DNA of 64,000 nucleotides, from contig CAYSCX010000006.1 of NCBI GenBank assembly GCA_964429575.1, forward strand, positions 1-64,000. The letters are read 5' to 3'. Positions 59,775 to 64,000 of the stretch are shown one piece after another. Each line of letters starts with the position of its first letter. Position 1 is the stretch's first letter. The stretch is from CAYSCX01 sp964429575. GTDB lineage: Bacteria; Desulfobacterota; Binatia; Binatales; Binataceae. Under the pieces are notes generated by a model. It was not told where the DNA came from, made no database searches, and saw nothing but the letters and a program-made list of their open reading frames with translations. A program made the translations under genes and the position numbers.

Positions 59775-60839
59775 ATGATGCTGCTTGAACAAGCTCTCTC
59801 GTCGATCGAGCTGCCCGACGCGCTCGCCGCGCAACTCGCGTCGGAACGTCTCGACTCACTCACCAAACCGGCGGGCAGTCTTGGCCATCTTGAAGAGATC
59901 GTCCGCAGCTACGCCGCGATGCGCCGCGACCCCGAAGCGCGCATGGGACGCGGCGCAATAGCGGTGTTCGTCGCCGACCACGGCGTGACCGACGAGGATG
60001 TGAGCGCGTTTCCGCGCGCGGTGACCGCGGAAATGCTGCGCAACATCGCGCACGGCGGCGCCGCGATCAGCGTGCTTGCGCGCCGTCTCGGCTACCTGCT
60101 TCGGGTCGTTGATGTCGGCGTCGCGACCGACACATCCGGCGAAGCGCTGCCCGGCGTAGTCTATCGACGCATCGGCGCCGGCACGCGGAATTTTCTTCGC
60201 GAGCGGGCGATGACGCTTGCCCAGGCGCACCTGGCAGTTGAGACTGGAATTAACGTCGCGCGGGAACTCGTCGATGCCGGCGCGACTCTGATCGGCATCG
60301 GTGAGATGGGGATCGGCAACAGCACCTCCGCTGCGGCGTTGCTTTCGGCGCTAACCGGGATACGACCTGCGGAACTGGTGGGCCGCGGCGCCGGCCTCGA
60401 CGATGCCGGCGTGCGTCACAAGACTGACGTCGTGACCCGCGCGCTCGCGCTTCACCAGGACTCCCGCTCGTCCGCGCAAGCGTTGTTGGCCGCGTTGGGC
60501 GGATTCGAAATCGCCGCGATGGCGGGAGTCTGCATCTGCGGCGCGGCGCTGCACGTGCCGGTGGTCGTCGATGGATTCATCGCGACTGCGGCGGCGGGCG
60601 TCGCCTCTGAATTTCATCCGAGCGTTGCGAAGTACCTGTTCTTCAGCCATCGCTCAGCCGAGGGCGGCCACGCACTCGCGCTCGAGCACATGGACGCCCG
60701 CCCGATTCTCGACCTGGAAATGCGGCTAGGGGAGGGAACCGGAGCCGCGATTGCGATGAGCGTGATCGAATCCGCACTCGCGCTTTACCGCGACATGGCG
60801 ACCTTTGCGCAGGCGGGGGTCTCCGGGAAGCTCCGATGA
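59775..60839 (+). CDS. cobT: Nicotinate-nucleotide:dimethylbenzimidazole phosphoribosyltransferase
   Basis: 354 residues with CobT landmarks: DSLTKPAGSLGHLEEI, FVADHGVTDEDVSAFPRAVT, LIGIGEMGIGNSTSAAAL, GRGAGLD, and FFSHRSAEGGHALALEHM with the catalytic Glu later (MRLGEGTGAAIA). It makes alpha-ribazole phosphate, the lower ligand precursor of B12. The CobS start overlaps its stop (ATGA). Confidence 0.95.
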   Translation: MMLLEQALSSIELPDALAAQLASERLDSLTKPAGSLGHLEEIVRSYAAMRRDPEARMGRGAIAVFVADHGVTDEDVSAFPRAVTAEMLRNIAHGGAAISVLARRLGYLLRVVDVGVATDTSGEALPGVVYRRIGAGTRNFLRERAMTLAQAHLAVETGINVARELVDAGATLIGIGEMGIGNSTSAAALLSALTGIRPAELVGRGAGLDDAGVRHKTDVVTRALALHQDSRSSAQALLAALGGFEIAAMAGVCICGAALHVPVVVDGFIATAAAGVASEFHPSVAKYLFFSHRSAEGGHALALEHMDARPILDLEMRLGEGTGAAIAMSVIESALALYRDMATFAQAGVSGKLR

Positions 60840-61621
60840 GCGGGCCGCCGCGCGGCGCCGACCGTGTGGACGAGCAACCGAGCGCAGGTTTTCTCACCGA
60901 AGTCAGGCTCGCGCTTGGCTTCCTCACGATTCTTCCAGTGCTGCCCGCCGGTCGCGCGCCTGACGCGACCGTCGCCCGGTCGTTCACGTGGTTTCCGTTG
61001 GTGGGATTCGCCATCGGCACGCTGCTTTGCCTCGAGGACCTCGCGCTGCAGGCGATCTTCGGCGCGACGCTCCGGTCGATGATCGTGATTCTCTCGCTGA
61101 CGGTGCTAACGGGTGCAGTACATCTTGACGCGCTCGCGGACACTGCCGACGCGCTTGGCGCGGGCGGTGATCGCACGCGCGCGCTCGAAATCATGCGCGA
61201 CAGCCGGATCGGAAGCTACGGCGCGATGGCGCTGATTTTTGCGCTTTTATTCAAAGTGGCCGCACTTGCTTCGCTGTCCGGATCGATTCGACATATCGGG
61301 CTGTTCATCGCACCAGGACTCGCGAGATGGGCGATGGTCGCGGTGAGCGAGCGGCTCAACTACCTGCGCGACGACGGCGCCGGCGCGACGCTGCTCTCGC
61401 GCGATGCGAACCGCGGTATCGCCGCCGCTACGCTGGTGACGGGCGCGGCGCTGCTTCCGTTTCTTGCGGCGCGGACACTGTGCGCTGCTGCGCTCGCAGT
61501 CGTACTTGTGCTTGCGCTGCGTTGGTTCTATCGGCGCTGGCTCGGCGGCGTGACCGGCGATGTTATTGGCGCGTGTGGAGAGTTGGTGGAAGTCGCCGTG
61601 CTGGTGGCGTTCGCGGCGTAA
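60836..61621 (+). CDS. cobS: Adenosylcobinamide-GDP ribazoletransferase
   Basis: 261 residues of integral membrane protein: LALGFLTILPVLP, GAVHLDALADTADALGAGGDRTRALEIMRDSRIGSYG (the conserved metal motif), several hydrophobic helices, and DVIGACGELVEVAVLVAFA at the C-terminus. It joins alpha-ribazole to adenosylcobinamide-GDP. Translation is coupled to cobT. Confidence 0.95.
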   Translation: MSGPPRGADRVDEQPSAGFLTEVRLALGFLTILPVLPAGRAPDATVARSFTWFPLVGFAIGTLLCLEDLALQAIFGATLRSMIVILSLTVLTGAVHLDALADTADALGAGGDRTRALEIMRDSRIGSYGAMALIFALLFKVAALASLSGSIRHIGLFIAPGLARWAMVAVSERLNYLRDDGAGATLLSRDANRGIAAATLVTGAALLPFLAARTLCAAALAVVLVLALRWFYRRWLGGVTGDVIGACGELVEVAVLVAFAA

Positions 61622-61622
61622 A

Positions 61623-62144
61623 TCATTTCAGTTTCATCGCGATTCCCGCGACCATCACGACCACATCGCCGGCCGCGGCCGCGACGCGTTGATTCGTCCA
61701 GCCAAGAAGGTCGCGAAAGCGGCGCGCGGCCGGATTGTCCGGGACGATTCCCCCGCCGACTTCATCGGTTACGACCAACGTGTCGAACGATGCGAGTGAA
61801 AGTGCGGCGATCAGCTCCTGCCCCGCACGCAGGACCGCATCATCATTCGCGCCCGCTTCCATCAAGTTGGCGACCCACAGAGTCAGGCAATCAACGATCA
61901 CCACGTCCGCGCGGCCATCGAGCGTGTTCAGCGCACGCACGAGTTCATGCGGCTCCTCGACGGTTGCAAAGTCCGGCGGACGCGCTGCGCGGTGGTGTGA
62001 GATGCGCGAGCGCATTTCATCGTCGCGCGCTTCGGCGGTTGCGATGAATGCGCAGCGCGCTCCTGGGTGATCTGCGGCCAGTTTTAGCGCGTGGCTGCTC
62101 TTACCGCTGCGAGCGCCGCCGGTGATTAGTGTGACTCGCCCCAT
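61623..62144 (-). CDS. cobU: Adenosylcobinamide kinase/guanylyltransferase
   Basis: 173 residues from ATG 62144: P-loop TGGARSGKSSHA, IATAEARDDEMRSRISHHRAARP with the guanylylated His region, VDCLTLWVANLM, and DEVGGGIVPDNPAARRFRDLLGWTNQRVA. The longer TTG start at 62153 is possible. It faces cobS tail to tail with one base between stops, completing the lower-ligand assembly set on the opposite strand. Confidence 0.93.
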   Translation of the reverse strand: MGRVTLITGGARSGKSSHALKLAADHPGARCAFIATAEARDDEMRSRISHHRAARPPDFATVEEPHELVRALNTLDGRADVVIVDCLTLWVANLMEAGANDDAVLRAGQELIAALSLASFDTLVVTDEVGGGIVPDNPAARRFRDLLGWTNQRVAAAAGDVVVMVAGIAMKLK

Positions 62145-62235
62145 CGAGGACAAATCGTACGTGATCGCGCTACGTCAATCTCGTGCCACCGAAGCGCCGC
62201 GCCTTGACTACATCGCCAGCGCGGCGTAGTTATCT

Positions 62236-62380
62236 TGCCGACCCGATGTACGGGAAGTCCGGTTAAAGACCGGCGCTGCCCCGCAACTGTACGGGGGGAC
62301 GAAGGTCCACAAGGCCACCGCATCGGCGGGAAGGCGGACCCTAGGATGATCCCCAAGCCAGGAGACCGGCCGGGTCGGAA
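62236..62380 (+). ncRNA. Cobalamin riboswitch
   Basis: Conserved pieces in order: GCTGCCCCGCAACTGTA near 62275, and the B12 box AAGCCAGGAGACC (62355-62367). The closing stem pairs CCGACCCG (62238-62245) with CGGGTCGG (62371-62378). It lies in the leader of the TonB-receptor gene and should respond to adenosylcobalamin. Confidence 0.93.
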
Positions 62381-62433
62381 GCGACGTCTGCCTTCCGCGG
62401 GGAGGGCGGCCTCAAGTTAGTTTCTGCTTGAGT

Positions 62434-62465
62434 CCGATCCTGCTTGGCGAAGGATCGGGCTTTTT
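62434..62465 (+). terminator. Rho-independent terminator of the cobalamin riboswitch
   Basis: CCGATCC (62434-62440) and GGATCGG (62452-62458), extended by T-A, form a hairpin followed by GCTTTTTCG. Placed between the riboswitch and the receptor ATG, it would stop transcription when B12 is bound. Confidence 0.8.
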
Positions 62466-62525
62466 CGTTTCTGATAGCCCGGCCTTCGTCCTCCCTCATA
62501 AAGCGGACCGCAAAAGGAGCGCCTT

Positions 62526-64000
62526 ATGAGGGGAGCGAGGGCATTTCTCCCGGGCATTGTCATCGTGCTGCTAATCGGAGCAGCGCAGTCGGGCGCAGCC
62601 GAGACGGCTCCAGAAGCCGCTATACCGGCCGCGACGCCGACGCCATCGATTGCCGCACCAGTCACCGCGCGACCGCACGCGTCAGCGAGTCCGTCACCAC
62701 AGGCGACGCCGTCGCCGTCCGCCGCGCGCAAGCTTTCGCCCATCGTCGTCACGGCGACTCGAATGGACGAGCCGCTTGCGGAGGTCGGGACGACGGTGAC
62801 AGTGGTCGAAGACAAACAGATCGAGTCGCAGAAGATCCGCCAGGTCGGCACGGTCCTGCAGCAGGTACCCGGCGTCGCAGTCGCGCAGACCGGATCGCCG
62901 GGAACGGTGACGAACGTTTCGATTCGCGGAGCGTCGTCGTCGCAGACGCTGATTCTGATCGACGGCGTTGCAACCAATGCGGGCGCGACCGGCGCTTTCG
63001 ACATCGCGAATCTCACCACCGACGATCTCGACCGCATCGAGGTCGTGCGAGGCGCGGGCGGTTCGATCTACGGCTCGCAGGCGATCGGCGGAGTGATCAA
63101 TCTGCTCACGCGCGAGGGTGAGGGTCCGCCGAAATTTTCCCTGCTGTCCGAAGGAGGAAACGGCGCGAGCCAGCGCCAGCGCGCGACCGCAAGCGGCTCG
63201 TACGGGAATCTCGGTTATTCAGGCGCGATCTCGTATTTTTCCACCGACGGATTCCGTCCCGTCAACGACGGCTCGGACAATCTCTCGGGGGCGCTCAGGC
63301 TCGACTATCATCCGTGCGACGACACGACCATCCGTGGCTTCGCGCGCTACTCGCGCTCCAAGGTCGAACTCGCAAACTTTTCGATTTTTTCGGGCATTGC
63401 GCTTGACCCGAACGCGCATCAACGCGGCGAGTTCATGCTTTTCAAGGGCGAGATCGAACATTGGTTCTCGACGCGCCTGCTCGGCCGTGCAAGCGCGTTC
63501 TTCGTTCGTCAGGAAATACGGATCAATCAGACGCCATTCGTGGGCAGTTCGACCATCGAGACCGATCGCGTTCCTGACGAAACGCGCGGCGGCAACCTCG
63601 AGGCGCTCTATACTTGGGCGTCGGGTATCCGCACTCTGATCGGTTTCGACTTCAAGGATCGCTGGGTACGATCGCTGAGCGAGTTTTCAATTCCGCCGTT
63701 CTTCTCTTCGGTGTCGCTGTTTCGTGCGCGGCGCCAGGAGTACGCAGGGTACGTTGAACAGCAGGCGAGCTTCCTGGACGGATTGGTCCTTGCAACCGCC
63801 GGCTTTCGCATCGACGGCAACAGCCAGTTCGGCACCGAGGTCAGCCCCGCGTGGGCGGTCGCAATTCCTATCGACGATTGGGGAGTGACGTTGCGCGGCA
63901 ATTACAGCGAAGGATTCCGCGCTCCCAGCTTCAACGACCTGTTTTTCCCGTTCTTCGGAAATCCGAATCTCGCTCCTGAAATTTCAAGCGAGTGGGACGG
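62526..64000 (+). CDS. btuB: BtuB-like TonB-dependent vitamin B12 receptor, cut by window end
   Basis: 491 residues are visible. A signal peptide (MRGARAFLPGIVIVLLIG then AAQSGAAE) is followed by an Ala/Pro/Thr-rich linker and the TonB box region KLSPIVVTATR. The plug follows (DKQIESQKIRQVGTVLQQVPGVAV, then VSIRGASSSQTLILIDGV and VVRGAGGSIYGSQAIGGVINLLT), and the barrel strands begin near residue 205. The riboswitch directly upstream makes B12 the likely cargo. The frame is open to the last base. Confidence 0.92.
   Translation, partial: MRGARAFLPGIVIVLLIGAAQSGAAETAPEAAIPAATPTPSIAAPVTARPHASASPSPQATPSPSAARKLSPIVVTATRMDEPLAEVGTTVTVVEDKQIESQKIRQVGTVLQQVPGVAVAQTGSPGTVTNVSIRGASSSQTLILIDGVATNAGATGAFDIANLTTDDLDRIEVVRGAGGSIYGSQAIGGVINLLTREGEGPPKFSLLSEGGNGASQRQRATASGSYGNLGYSGAISYFSTDGFRPVNDGSDNLSGALRLDYHPCDDTTIRGFARYSRSKVELANFSIFSGIALDPNAHQRGEFMLFKGEIEHWFSTRLLGRASAFFVRQEIRINQTPFVGSSTIETDRVPDETRGGNLEALYTWASGIRTLIGFDFKDRWVRSLSEFSIPPFFSSVSLFRARRQEYAGYVEQQASFLDGLVLATAGFRIDGNSQFGTEVSPAWAVAIPIDDWGVTLRGNYSEGFRAPSFNDLFFPFFGNPNLAPEISSEWD

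Noticed and set aside
63118..63639. 173-residue plus-strand open frame
   Set aside because: It is an out-of-frame shadow within the BtuB-like gene, which reads open from 62526 to the window end.

Overview
The window is GC-rich, densely coded bacterial DNA with no phage, transposase, CRISPR or plasmid genes. Acyl-CoA dehydrogenases, short-chain dehydrogenases (SDRs), luciferase-like (LLM) oxidoreductases, family III CoA transferases, Rieske oxygenases, amidohydrolases and thiolase/DUF35 pairs dominate. This catabolic, CoA-thioester-based, largely oxygen-using content fits a soil bacterium of the Candidatus Binatota type. That placement is my inference; no rRNA or marker gene is present to prove it.

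Layout. 1-13.3 kb: a cut LLM gene and an XRE-cupin regulator, then a long same-strand run (amidohydrolase, P450, BadH, BadK, AliB-like dehydrogenase, BadI, SDR, lactonase-like hydrolase, zinc ribbon, nitronate monooxygenase, two CoA transferases). Its core matches the cyclohexanecarboxyl-CoA ring-opening pathway. 13.4-22.1 kb: NTF2-like protein, esterase, amidohydrolase, SDRs, LLM oxidoreductase, a Cys-less SCP2-type thiolase with a DUF35 partner, and an acyl-CoA dehydrogenase. 22.2-26.5 kb: a Rieske dioxygenase alpha/beta pair flanked by SCP2-like proteins and a ferritin-like di-iron protein. 27.9-32.8 kb: an amidohydrolase divergent from an acyl-CoA dehydrogenase/kinase/DUF6285 trio that resembles the LvaABC 4-hydroxyacyl-CoA system, with a TetR-type palindrome between them. 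32.8-50.6 kb: mixed metabolic and hypothetical genes. 50.6-59.5 kb: a selenocysteine tRNA, repeats, cupin/Rieske/SDR/LLM genes, a GST, a selenoprotein read through an in-frame UGA, MAPEG and thiol peroxidase. 59.8-64 kb: cobalamin lower-ligand genes cobT, cobS and cobU, then a cobalamin riboswitch with terminator ahead of a BtuB-like receptor cut by the window end.

Four points stand out. First, a tRNA-Sec gene and a GrdB/PrdB-like gene whose UGA is followed by a SECIS-like hairpin lie 7 kb apart. Second, the alicyclic ring-opening cluster has CoA transferases where a CoA ligase would be expected. Third, there is a compact 4-hydroxyacyl-CoA phosphorylation module. Fourth, a family of two-hairpin dispersed repeats sits directly behind genes in at least six places.
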